Below, one piece after another: positions 7,180-16,800 of a stretch of 64,000 nucleotides of DNA. Each line of letters opens with the position of its first letter. Within the stretch, counting starts at the first letter, position 1. Both the position numbers and the translations under genes were made by a program. Under the pieces are notes generated by a model. That model was given only the letters and a program-made list of their open reading frames with translations. It was not told the DNA's origin and did not search any database. This DNA is from Desulfovibrionaceae bacterium (GTDB taxonomy: Bacteria > Desulfobacterota > Desulfovibrionia > Desulfovibrionales > Desulfovibrionaceae): NCBI GenBank assembly GCA_015709205.1, contig JACCQO010000009.1, forward strand, positions 54,904 through 118,903. Direction: 5' to 3'.

Positions 7180-9402
7180 ATGAACGCGCCCGATTCCGCC
7201 GCCATTCCCGAGAACCCCGGGGTCTATCTATATAAGGATGGATCCGGCCGGATCCTCTACGTGGGCAAGGCCAAGAACCTGCGCCGCCGGGTCCTGAGCT
7301 ATTTCGCGCCCGGCGCGGACCACGCGCCCAAGACCCGGGCCATGCTCGCGGCCGCGCGCTCCCTGGACTTCCTGATCACGGCCACGGAAAAGGAGGCCCT
7401 GCTCCTGGAGGCCGGGCTGATCAAGAAGCACCGTCCGCGCTACAACATCGTGTTGCGCGACGACAAGGGCTACGTGCTTTTCAAGCTGGACAAGGGCCAC
7501 GAGTTCCCGCGGCTGGCGCTCACGCGGCGCGTGGTGCGCGACGGCTCGGCCTACTACGGCCCGTTCACCTCGGCCCACGGCGCGCGCGAGACGCTCAAGG
7601 CCGTGCACGCGCTCTTTCCCCTGCGCCGCTGCAAGGACGCCGTGTTCCGCAACCGCGTGCGGCCGTGCCTCTACCACCACATGGGGCTGTGCCTGGGTCC
7701 GTGCTGCCTGGAGGTGGACCCGGCCCGCTACGCCGAACTGGTGCGCGGGGTGGAGCTGCTGCTCGCCGGGCGCACGCGCGAGCTCATCGAGCGTCTCACC
7801 GCGGACATGCGGGCCGCCAGCGAGGCGCTGCGCTTCGAAAAGGCCGCCGAGTTGCGCGACCGCATCCAGGCGGTGCGCGCCACGGTGGAGCGCCAGTCCG
7901 CGGTGCTGGCCAGGCCGCGCGACCTGGACGTCATGGGCGTGGCCGCGGTGCCCGGCGGGGAGGCGGGGAGCGGCGGCGGGCGCGGCGGCGTGTCCCTGGA
8001 GCTGCTTTTCGTGCGCCGCGGGCTGCTCATCGACAAGCGCAACTTCTTCTGGCCCGGCGCAGGGCCGGACGAGGTCGTGGACGTGGTCGGCGAGTTCGTG
8101 CTCCAGCACTACCGGCGCGGCCGGTTCGTGCCCGAGAAGATCGTGCTGCCGCCGTCCATGGACGACGAGGAGCGCATTCCGGCCGGTCCGCTGGCCGAGG
8201 CCCTGACCGAGATCCGCGGCGCGCGCGTGAGCGTGGGCCCGCCGCGCGGGCCGGACGAGCGGCGGCTTTCGGAGATGGCCCGGGCCAACGCCGCGCAGAG
8301 CGCGCGTGCGGCCCTGGACGGTGCGGCGGCGAACGTTGCGGCAAACGCTGCGGCGGACGCGGAAGAGGGCGCGGCGGACGAAACGGGGGACTCGGCGGGC
8401 GCGCGCTCGGCCGCGCGGGCCGAGGTCCTGGCCCGGCTGGCGGCCAAGCTGGGGCTGCCCGGGCCGCCCGCGCGCATGGAGGCCGTGGACATTTCGCACA
8501 CCGGCGGCGCGCAGGCGCGCGCCGGGCTGGTGGTCTTCGAGCACGGCGCGGGCGCGCCGGACCAGTACCGGGCCTACGGCCTGGAGCGCGCCGCGCCGGG
8601 CGACGACTACGGCGCGCTGGCCGAATGGGCCGAGCGCCGCGTGGCCTCGGGCCCGCCGTGGCCGGACCTGCTCGTGGTGGACGGCGGCCGGGGCCAGCTC
8701 GCGGCCGTGGCCCGGGCCCTGCACGGCGCGGGCGTGCGCACCGTGGGCGCGGGCGGCCGCATCGAGGGGCCGGGGAGCGGAGAGGACCGCACGGACGGGA
8801 TCGGGGATGGCCCGGAGGCCATCTCCGGGGCCGCTTCCCCTGTGGACGACATGCCCGTGTGGCGGCTGGCCTCGGTGGCCAAGGAGCACGCGGCCACGGG
8901 CGCGGCGCGGCGGCACGGCGGGGCCGAGGATCGCGTCTTCGTGCCCGGCCGCGCCAACCCGGTGCCCTTCCGGGCCAAGGACCCGGCCCTGCTCCTGCTG
9001 CGCAACCTGCGCGACGCCGTGCACCGCTTCTCCATCACGAGCCACCGCAAGGCCCGCGGCCGCCGCGCCCTGGGCGGCACCCTGACGACCCTGCCCGGCG
9101 TGGGCCCGCGCACCGCGCGGCTGCTCTGGGAGCGCTACGACGGCCTGGCGGACATGGTCCGCGCCGGGGAAAACGAGCTTGCACAACTGCCCGGTTTCGG
9201 AGAAAAAAAGGCGCGCGCCCTGTGGCTGGCCCTGCGCGCCCTGGCCCCGGACGGGGGGCCGGAGGCGGGCGTTGCGCACGGGACCGGCCCGGAGGCGCCC
9301 GACATCGAGGCGTCCGGCATTGGGGCGGCCGACATCGGGACGCCCGGCATCGGGGCGTCCGGGACCGAGACATCCGAAATCGGGACGTCCGACACGGAGT
9401 AG
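7180..9402 (+). CDS. uvrC: Excinuclease ABC subunit C with a repetitive C-terminal tail
   Basis: This is the nuclease subunit of nucleotide excision repair, which makes both incisions after UvrAB loading. The 740 residues contain the GIY-YIG nuclease (GVYLYKDG at 14-21, YVGKAK at 27-32), a Cys cluster (RRCKD ... RPCLYHHMGLCLGPC) matching the iron-sulfur region of UvrC, a UVR motif near 200-235, the RNase-H-like second nuclease (VDISHTGG near 436, VVDGGRGQL near 498) and a double helix-hairpin-helix (LPGVGPRTA, LPGFGEKKA at 633-685). E. coli UvrC is about 610 residues; the excess is an Ala/Glu-rich insert near 385-415 and a ~50-residue tail of GIGAS-like repeats. The in-frame ATG at 7069 adds 37 residues that do not look like UvrC and run through the promoter, so I chose 7180. 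Confidence 0.95.
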   Translation: MNAPDSAAIPENPGVYLYKDGSGRILYVGKAKNLRRRVLSYFAPGADHAPKTRAMLAAARSLDFLITATEKEALLLEAGLIKKHRPRYNIVLRDDKGYVLFKLDKGHEFPRLALTRRVVRDGSAYYGPFTSAHGARETLKAVHALFPLRRCKDAVFRNRVRPCLYHHMGLCLGPCCLEVDPARYAELVRGVELLLAGRTRELIERLTADMRAASEALRFEKAAELRDRIQAVRATVERQSAVLARPRDLDVMGVAAVPGGEAGSGGGRGGVSLELLFVRRGLLIDKRNFFWPGAGPDEVVDVVGEFVLQHYRRGRFVPEKIVLPPSMDDEERIPAGPLAEALTEIRGARVSVGPPRGPDERRLSEMARANAAQSARAALDGAAANVAANAAADAEEGAADETGDSAGARSAARAEVLARLAAKLGLPGPPARMEAVDISHTGGAQARAGLVVFEHGAGAPDQYRAYGLERAAPGDDYGALAEWAERRVASGPPWPDLLVVDGGRGQLAAVARALHGAGVRTVGAGGRIEGPGSGEDRTDGIGDGPEAISGAASPVDDMPVWRLASVAKEHAATGAARRHGGAEDRVFVPGRANPVPFRAKDPALLLLRNLRDAVHRFSITSHRKARGRRALGGTLTTLPGVGPRTARLLWERYDGLADMVRAGENELAQLPGFGEKKARALWLALRALAPDGGPEAGVAHGTGPEAPDIEASGIGAADIGTPGIGASGTETSEIGTSDTE

Positions 9403-9460
9403 GGCGGACGCGCGGGCCGCGCCGGGGGGCGCGGTCGGCGGTCGTGCGCCGGGTTCGACC

Positions 9461-9470
9461 GGGGGGGGGG
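9461..9470 (+). repeat. G10 homopolymer at the ribosome binding site of the next gene
   Basis: Ten consecutive G end 2 nt before the GTG start at 9473. The tract occupies the Shine-Dalgarno window, so its length would alter spacing and strength of translation initiation. Confidence 0.85.
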
Positions 9471-9472
9471 AC

Positions 9473-10528
9473 GTGAAGATTCTCATTCTCGAGGCCCAGC
9501 ATCTGCAACGGGCCCTGCGGCGGCTCGGGCACGACGTCCTGAGCATCGGCCGCCACGAGCGCGGCAGCAGCCACGACGTGATCCTCGAACAGCCCCTCTT
9601 CCACGCCGGGCTCGTGCGTCTGCTGGCCGAGCGCTCCTTCCGCCCCGACCTCGTGCTCTGGTGCGACGCGGGCTACACCCCGCGCGTCTTCGGCTTCGAG
9701 GCGCTCCCCGCCGTGACCATCGGCTTTTTCGTGGACACCTACTGCAACCCCTGGCACGTGCCCTACGCCGCGTCCTTCGACCTGGCCCTGGCGGCCCAGA
9801 AGAACGCCGCGGCCCTCATGGACGCGCACGGGGTGCGCGCGCGCTGGTTCCCGCTCTTCTGCAACCACGAGCGCGACCGCGACCCGGGCCTGGAGCGCGA
9901 CGTGCCCGTGAGCTTCGTGGGCACCATCGGCCACGGGCAGAACTCCGTGCGCCGGATCTTCCTGGACGCCTTCCGCCGCCGCCACCCGCTGTTCGCGACC
10001 TCGGGCGACTACGCGCCCGTGTTCAACCGCAGCCGCATCGTGCTCAACCAGAGCGCCGCGGGGGAGATCAACTACCGCCAGTTCGAGGCCGCGGCCTGCG
10101 GCGCGGCCGTGCTCGCCGAGGACACGGACCAGGGCCTCCACGACCTCTTCACCCCGGGCGTGGACATCCTGCCCACCTATCCGCGCGGCGACGCGGCCGC
10201 GGCCGCGCGCATCGCCCGCGCGGCCCTGGCCGACCCCGAGGGGCTGGCGCGCATCGCCCGGGCGGGGCGCGACGCCGTGCACGCGCGGCACACGGATCTG
10301 GCGCGCGCCGAAGAGCTGGTGCGCCTGGCCCGGGAGCTGGCGGCGGAAGGCGCGCCCGCGCGGAGGCTGGCCCGGGGCGAGGCCGCGCGCGCGGCCCTGG
10401 CGCGCACGTGCGCCTTCATCGTGGCCGACGCGGGCGTGCTGCCGCCCGATCACGTGCGCCTGTATCAGGCCCTGATTCGCGACTATCCCGCGCGCTGGCA
10501 GGCCATCGGCGAGCGCGGCCGGTCCTGA
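9473..10528 (+). CDS. Glycosyltransferase, CgeB/family-1-like
   Basis: The 351-residue protein begins at GTG 9473 (VKILILEAQHLQRAL); the same frame upstream overlaps the end of uvrC. The C-terminal half has EINYRQFEAAACGA and TDQGLHDLFTPGVDILPT, the nucleotide-sugar-binding block of CgeB-like family-1 transferases. The N-terminal half lacks the Gly-rich loop of most GT-B enzymes but keeps a Rossmann-like start. It probably transfers a sugar from a nucleotide donor to a surface glycan or protein; the acceptor is unknown. There are no membrane segments. It lies 70 bp after uvrC on the same strand. The only SD-like sequence is the G10 run, so expression may depend on tract length. Confidence 0.75.
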   Translation: MKILILEAQHLQRALRRLGHDVLSIGRHERGSSHDVILEQPLFHAGLVRLLAERSFRPDLVLWCDAGYTPRVFGFEALPAVTIGFFVDTYCNPWHVPYAASFDLALAAQKNAAALMDAHGVRARWFPLFCNHERDRDPGLERDVPVSFVGTIGHGQNSVRRIFLDAFRRRHPLFATSGDYAPVFNRSRIVLNQSAAGEINYRQFEAAACGAAVLAEDTDQGLHDLFTPGVDILPTYPRGDAAAAARIARAALADPEGLARIARAGRDAVHARHTDLARAEELVRLARELAAEGAPARRLARGEAARAALARTCAFIVADAGVLPPDHVRLYQALIRDYPARWQAIGERGRS

Positions 10529-10875
10529 CGCCGCCCGAATGCGCGTCGGACGGCGCTTCCGGACAGCGCCCGGGGCCGCGGCCGGGCCGGGCGGCGCGCG
10601 TTTGGGGGCCGTCGTCCGGCTCTCGGACCGGGCTCGGCGCCCGGCCCGCCCGGATGCGCGAAAAAGTGGCGTTCGACATGGAAATAATGTAGTTCTTGGA
10701 GAATTGGACGGTACAATGGCTGGAACCGGCCCGTGACCGGATGACGGGAAGGCGCGCGGTACCGGCCCGGGGGCGGCCGGATCAGCACCGGACCGCAGGC
10801 CCGGGCGCGGAAGTGGTGCGGCGCTTTCGGGGGCGCGTCAACCGGGCCGGAACACGGCCCGAGCGGGAGTGGCGA
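10529..10875. other. Intergenic region upstream of the SulP gene
   Basis: No convincing gene in this GC-rich stretch. An AT-richer patch at 10675-10730 includes TACAAT near 10713-10718, a possible -10, but I find no matching -35. An in-frame ATG at 10696 would add 60 basic, low-complexity residues to the SulP protein; I judged it non-coding. Confidence 0.5.
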
Positions 10876-13719
10876 GTGGCGCTTTTTCGCTGTGCATCGT
10901 GCGGATTCGAAAGATCCGTTCCGGACAAGCTGATCGGACGGGAAGCCAAGTGCCCGCGCTGCGGCGGGGTCGGGCACGTGACCGCCGACGGGCCCGCGCC
11001 CGGGCGCGCCCCGGAGCATGCCCAGGCCCAGACCCATGCCCATGCCGAGGCCCAGACCCAGGACCCCGGCGTGGCCATCGACGCCGCAGTGGCCTCGGCC
11101 CTGGCCGCCGCCCGGGAGCCCCTGTCCGGCGCCGCCGCGCCGTCCGCTCCGTCCCCTGCCGCCCCGGTTCCGCCCCCTGCCGCCGACGCGGCGCCCGCGC
11201 GCGGCGTGGTGCGCTGCCGCATGTGCGGCTACCGCGCCGAGGTGCCCGGCCGCCTGGTGGGCAAGGCCGCGCGCTGCCCGCAGTGCGCCAAGGCCGTCAC
11301 CGTGGAGCCCCTGCTGGATACGCCCCCGGACATTACCGACATCGACCTCGACGACCTCGAGGAGACCATCCGGCCGGTCCACCAGTCCGCGCCCGAGACG
11401 CGGCGCACCGCCGATCCCGTGGACCTGACCCTGGAGGACCCGCGGGAGGTCGCGCGCCGCCCCGGGCTGTTCTCCGGCAACCTGCCCAGAAACGTCCTGG
11501 CCGGGCTCGTGGGCGGGCTGGTGGCCACGGTCTTCAGCATGGCCTACGCCGCGCTCGTGTTCCAGGCCTCGCCCCTGGCCCGCCTCGTGCCCCACGGCAC
11601 GGCCATGGCCCTGGTCAGCTCCTGCCTGGGCGGGCTGATCATCGCGCGCATGAGCCGCGTGCCCTTTGCCGTGGGCGGCGCGGAGCTGGCCGGTTCGGTC
11701 ATGCTCGTGCTCCTGGCCGGGGACATCCAGAACCGCATGGCCGCCACCGCCGCGCCCGAGGCCATCGCCGCCACCGTGCTCGCGGCCATCGCCGTGGCCA
11801 CCTTCTGCACCGGGGCCGTGGTCTTCTTCGTGGGCCGCTTCAAGGACGGCGACTGGGTGCGCTACATCCCCTATCCCGTGGTCGCCGGACTCATGGGCGG
11901 TCTGGGGCTGATCATCCTCGGCAAGGCCTGGCTCCTGGTCACGGGCCAGCCCTTCACCTGGGCCACCCTGGCCGGGCTGCTCTCGCCCGCGCACCTGCGC
12001 GAGCTGCTCGCGCCGGAGCGCACGGCCGAGCTGCTGCGGTTTTCCTCCTGGTCGCGCTGGCTGCCGCCCGTGGTCATGGGCGCGGCGCTCTTCCTCGTGC
12101 TGCGGCCCTTCCGCAACTCCCTGCTCCTGCTCTTCCTGCTCGTCTTCGGCACCGGCACCTTCTACGCCCTGCTGCGCCATGCGTCCGTGTCCATGGACCA
12201 GGCCGCCGCGGCCGGGCTCTTCCTCTCCGGCTTCGACACGCTGGCCGAGGCGCGCACCGTGTTCGACACCGGTTTCCTCGCCCTGGTGCGCTGGGACGTG
12301 ATCTACGCCCACGCCCACTACGTCCTGGCCCTGGCGGCCATGACCGTGTCCCTGACCATGCTCAAGGTCACGCACCTGGAAGTGATCATGGGCCGCGAGC
12401 TGGACCTGGACGCCGAGTTCCGCGTCATCGGCGCGGCGGGCACGGCCTGCGCCCTGGCCGGCGGCATGCCCGTGACCCTGTCCCTGGGCAAGAGCCGCGG
12501 CAACCACGACATGGGCGCGGACGGCCCCCTGGCCGGGGTCGTGGGCGCGCTGGTCTGCGGCGCGGCCCTGCTGTTCCTGGGGCGGGTCCTGCCCTGGGTG
12601 CCCGCCTTCGTGCCCACGGCCGTGCTCGTGTACTTCGGGCTTTCCCTGGTGGTGCGCTGGGTCTTCAACTCGCGCCGCGAGCTCACGCACACCGAGGACT
12701 ACCTGCTGCTGCTGTGCATCTTCGCGCTCACCGCGGTGCTCGGCGTGCTCGTGGGGCTGTCCGTGGGCGCGGCCCTGGCGCTCATGGTCATGATCAGCCG
12801 CTACGGCCGCGTGCCCGTGGTCAAGCACATGCTCTCCGGCAAGAACCACCGCTCCAACGTGGACCGCGGGCCGGACCAGATCGCGGTGCTCGACGAGGTC
12901 GGCGAGTCGGTCTTCATCCTGCGGCTGCAGGGCTTCATCTTCCTGGGCACCACGCACGGCCTGCTGCGCATCATCCGCCGCCGCATGGAGCACCGCGACC
13001 TGATGCCCGTGCGCTACATCATCCTCGACTTCACCCTGGTCAGCGGCCTGGACTCCACCGTGGCCATCACCTTCACCAAGCTGCAGCAGCTGGCCTGGTC
13101 CCAGTCCGTCATCCTGATCTTCACCAACGTGCCCTTCGAACTGGAGGAGCAGCTCGCCAGGGGCGGGTTCGTGCTCAACGACCCGGACAAGGGCTCCGTG
13201 ACCTTCGTGAACCTCGACTACGCCATGGAGTGGTGCGAGAACCTGCTCCTGGAGGAGGAGGACGCCCTGGAGGAGCGCGCGCGGAGCATGGAGGACATCC
13301 TCAAGCCGGTCTTCCCGGCGCCCGGCCTGCTGCGCGAGCTCATCCGCCGCCTGGAGCGCGTCACCGTGGACAAGGGCCGGCCCGTGTTCCGCCAGGGCGA
13401 TCCATCGGATTCCATGTACTTCGTGGAGTCCGGCCAGGTGAACGTGGAACTGAACGTGGGCCGGAACAAGATTTTGCGGCTGAAGAAGATGGGCTACGGC
13501 ACGGTCTTCGGCGAGATGGGCCTGTACACGGACGCGCCGCGCTCGGCCGGGGTGACGGCCGCGGAGAACTGCGTGCTCTACCGGTTGTCGAACACGGCCC
13601 TGGAGGCCATCCGCATCGAGCTGCCCGAGCTGTATTCCGCGGTCAACCGGCTGGTGGTCAACCTCCTGGCCAAGCGCGTGGCCGAGGCCAACGTGCGCGT
13701 GCGCGACCTCTCGCGCTAG
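10876..13719 (+). CDS. SulP anion transporter with two N-terminal zinc ribbons, STAS and cNMP-binding domains
   Basis: The 947-residue inner-membrane protein starts at GTG 10876 behind GGAG (spacing 6). Domains in order: zinc ribbon 1 (C6xxC9 ... C26xxC29), an Ala/Pro/His linker, zinc ribbon 2 near 112-140 (CRMC ... CPQC), the SulP membrane domain about 205-640, a STAS domain from about 667 (IAVLDEVGESVF ... GLDSTVA) and a cyclic-nucleotide-binding domain about 825-940 (FRQGDPSDSMYFVESGQV, FGEMGLYTDAPRSAG). SulP proteins move sulfate, bicarbonate or other anions. Bacterial SulP-STAS-cNMP fusions are known; the paired zinc ribbons are the unusual addition and imply cytosolic metal or redox sensing. 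Substrate is not predictable from sequence. Confidence 0.87.
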   Translation: MALFRCASCGFERSVPDKLIGREAKCPRCGGVGHVTADGPAPGRAPEHAQAQTHAHAEAQTQDPGVAIDAAVASALAAAREPLSGAAAPSAPSPAAPVPPPAADAAPARGVVRCRMCGYRAEVPGRLVGKAARCPQCAKAVTVEPLLDTPPDITDIDLDDLEETIRPVHQSAPETRRTADPVDLTLEDPREVARRPGLFSGNLPRNVLAGLVGGLVATVFSMAYAALVFQASPLARLVPHGTAMALVSSCLGGLIIARMSRVPFAVGGAELAGSVMLVLLAGDIQNRMAATAAPEAIAATVLAAIAVATFCTGAVVFFVGRFKDGDWVRYIPYPVVAGLMGGLGLIILGKAWLLVTGQPFTWATLAGLLSPAHLRELLAPERTAELLRFSSWSRWLPPVVMGAALFLVLRPFRNSLLLLFLLVFGTGTFYALLRHASVSMDQAAAAGLFLSGFDTLAEARTVFDTGFLALVRWDVIYAHAHYVLALAAMTVSLTMLKVTHLEVIMGRELDLDAEFRVIGAAGTACALAGGMPVTLSLGKSRGNHDMGADGPLAGVVGALVCGAALLFLGRVLPWVPAFVPTAVLVYFGLSLVVRWVFNSRRELTHTEDYLLLLCIFALTAVLGVLVGLSVGAALALMVMISRYGRVPVVKHMLSGKNHRSNVDRGPDQIAVLDEVGESVFILRLQGFIFLGTTHGLLRIIRRRMEHRDLMPVRYIILDFTLVSGLDSTVAITFTKLQQLAWSQSVILIFTNVPFELEEQLARGGFVLNDPDKGSVTFVNLDYAMEWCENLLLEEEDALEERARSMEDILKPVFPAPGLLRELIRRLERVTVDKGRPVFRQGDPSDSMYFVESGQVNVELNVGRNKILRLKKMGYGTVFGEMGLYTDAPRSAGVTAAENCVLYRLSNTALEAIRIELPELYSAVNRLVVNLLAKRVAEANVRVRDLSR

Positions 13720-13775
13720 GCCCGCGTCCGGCGTCCCGTTCGGCCCGTTCGGCCCGCCCGGCCTGGCCTGCGCGG

Positions 13776-13819
13776 GCGATTCCCGAGCGATTTCCGAGCG
13801 ATTTCCGAGCGATTTCCGA
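13776..13819 (+). repeat. Four tandem 11-bp repeats
   Basis: Four head-to-tail copies of GCGATTTCCGA lie at 13776-13786 (one mismatch), 13787-13797, 13798-13808 and 13809-13819. They are followed by TAGTCCGAGCG, a partial copy, and end 28 bp before the ATG of the ABC-HlyD fusion gene. Their position suits a regulator binding array or leader element. Confidence 0.9.
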
Positions 13820-13847
13820 ATAGTCCGAGCGAACCCGAAAACCTCCC

Positions 13848-16800
13848 ATGCACGAACTGGCGCGACGTCTCTTCTCCCGGCCCGGCGCGGCCGCGGAACT
13901 GCTGGTGACCATGCTCTTCGTCACCATGCTCAATCTGGCGTCGCCCTTCTTCGTCATGCAGATCCTCAACCGCTACATCTCCTTCGGGTTCGACGGCACG
14001 CTCTTCTACCTCACCCTGGGCATGTTCGTGGCCCTGGCCCTGCTCTTCGGGTTCTGCCGGGTGCGCGACCGGCTGGCCGCCACCCTGGGCGCGCACCGCG
14101 ACGAGCAGGCCGCGGCCGAGGTCTTCGACGCCCTGGCGCGGGTCCGGCCCATGGCCGTGGACGCCCTGTCCAAGGCCCAGGCCCAGGACCTGATCACCCA
14201 CGTGCAGACCGTGCAGAACGCCTACGAGGGCCCCAACCTGGTGGCCATGCTCGAAGGGCCCTTCTCCCTGCTCTACATCGGCGCGGCCCTGTGCATCAGC
14301 GAGTCCCTGGCCTTCATCGGGCTCACGGGCATGGGCATCATGTACCTGGCAGGCTGGCTGGCCTCGGGCATGGGCTCGGGCGCGGCGGACCAGTACGAGG
14401 CGCTGGCCACGGAGCAGCGCGGCCACGCGGTCAGCGCCCTGTACGGCGCGGACATGGTCCGGGTGTTCTCCGGCGGGGCCTTTTTGCGGCGCATCTGGGC
14501 CGACCAGATCGCGCGCCTGGGCGCGCTGCGCATCAAGCTCTCGGAGAACCGCGAGTTCTTCAACTCCCTGTCGCGCATCGTGACCCTGCTGGTCTCCACG
14601 GTGCTCTACGCCGTGGGGGCCATGGAGGTGGTCCACGGGGACATGAACGTGGGCACGCTCATCGGCCTGAACATCCTCATTTCCCGCGCCGTGGGCACCA
14701 CGGCGCGCCTGGCGCGCACCCAGCGGCTCATCGACCGCGCCTCCAGGGCCCGCGCCGAGATCCGCCGCTTCCTGGACATGCCCAGCGAGTCGGCCGACGG
14801 CGCGCGCATCGAGGGGTACGAGGGCAGGTTGGAGCTCAGGGACCTGGCCATCGCCTTTCCGGTCCGGTCCGGCTCGAACGCGCCCGGTCCGGACGCTTCC
14901 GCTCCGCTCTTCTCCGGCCTGAACCTGCGGCTCGAACCCGGGGCCATGGCCGTGGTCGGCGGGCACAACGGCGCGGGCAAGACCACCCTGGCACGCATCC
15001 TCACCGGCCTGGTCCAGCCCACCGGCGGCGCGGTGCTCGTGGACGGCACGGACCTGCGCGAGATCGCGCTGCCCTGGTGGCGCACGCGGGTCATGTACCT
15101 GCCGCAGGAGCCGGTCTTCATGGGCGGCACCCTGCGCGACAACCTGACCATGGGCAACCGCGCCCTGGACCAGGAGACCCTCAACGCCGTGCTGCGCGAC
15201 GTGGACCTGGGGAGTTTTCTCTTCGCCGGCGCGCGCGGGCTGGAATCGCCGGTGGTGGACATGGGCCGCGCCCTGCCCCTGGGCGCGCGGCGCAGGCTGG
15301 CCCTGGCGCGCGCCCTGGTCGTGGGCGGGCCCGTGGCCGTGCTCGACGAGCCCACCGAGGGGCTGGACGCCGAGGGCTGCCGGGCCGTGTACCGGCTCCT
15401 GGCCCGGCTGCGCGGCGAGGGGCGCACCATCGTGGCCTTTTCCCACGACCCCGTGGTGGTCGCCATGGCCGATACCCTCGTGGACCTGGACGAGAAGCCC
15501 GCGCCCGGCGTGCGGGCGGGCCAGGCCGCCGTGCCCGCGTTGCCCGGCGGGATTCCCGCGTTGCCGCGCTTCGCCCCGGAGGAGCTGGCCGCGTCCGAGG
15601 CCGCGCCTCCGCCCGCGCCCCGGCCCGTGGGCCGCCGCACGCACGCGCTGCTCGCGGCCTACGCCCTGTTCTGCTTCTGTTTTCTGGGCTGGGCCCAACT
15701 CGCCACCCTGGACATCGTCTCCCTGGCCGCGGGCGAGGTCATCCCCAGCACGCGGGTCAAGCGCATCCAGCACCTGGAGGGCGGCATCGTGCGCGAGATC
15801 CTGGTGCGCGAGGGCGACCAGGTGCGGCGCGGCCAGCCGCTCGTGACCCTGGAGCGGACCATGCAGGGCTCCAGCGTGGAGGAGATCCGCGTGCGCATCG
15901 CCGGGCTGGAGGCCGACGAGGCCCGGCTGGTGGCCGAGGCCGAGGGGTTCGAGACACCGCGCTTTCCGCCCGGCCTGGAACGCGACTTCCCGGACGTGGT
16001 CGGGTCCGCGGTCAAGCTCTTCGAGGCCAGCCGCGAGCGGTTGGAGAACGAGGCGGCGGCCAAGCGGGAGGAGATCGTGCAGTTGGCCAACGACGTGGAC
16101 AAGACCACGGCCAGCCTGACCAACAACCGCAAGGCCTACGAACTGATCCAGAAGGAACTGGCCATCTCCGAGAGTTTGCTCAAGGACGAGCTGACCAGCG
16201 AACTGCAGCATCTGCGGCTGCAGCGCGCGGCCACCAAGCTGCGCAGCTCCATCCAGGAGGACGAGGCCGCCCTGGGCCGGGCGCGCGCCGCCCTGGACGA
16301 GGGCCGCCGCAACCTGGAGCACGTGGGCAACCGGTTCCGCGAGCAGGCCCGCGACGAGCTCATGCGCACCCGGCGCGACCTCGGCGAATTCCGCGAGCGG
16401 CTCAAGAAATACGCGGACACGCTCAAGCGCACCACGGTGCGCGCGCCCGAGGGCGGCGTGGTCAAGGCGCTCTACGCCCTGGCCCCGGGCGAGGTGGTCA
16501 AGCCCGGCGAGACCATCATGATCCTGGTGCCCACGCAGGACCTGCTCGTGATCGAGGCGCACCTGCCCCTGCAGGAGGTCGGCTTCGTGCACGCGGGCCA
16601 GGGCGCGACCATCCGCCTGGCCTCGCCGGACGCGCGGCGCTACGGGGAACTGCGGGGCAAGGTCACGGCCGTGAGCCCGGACGCCTTCACCGACGAGCAG
16701 GGCCGGGCCTACTACACCATCCGCCTGGCCACCGAGCGGGCCTTCTTCGAGAAGGACGGCAACCGTTACGACCTCTACCCGGGCATGACCGTGCTGGCCT

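Noticed and set aside
9441-9460. tRNA-like GGGTTCGACC word
   Set aside because: No acceptor or anticodon stems can be paired around it.
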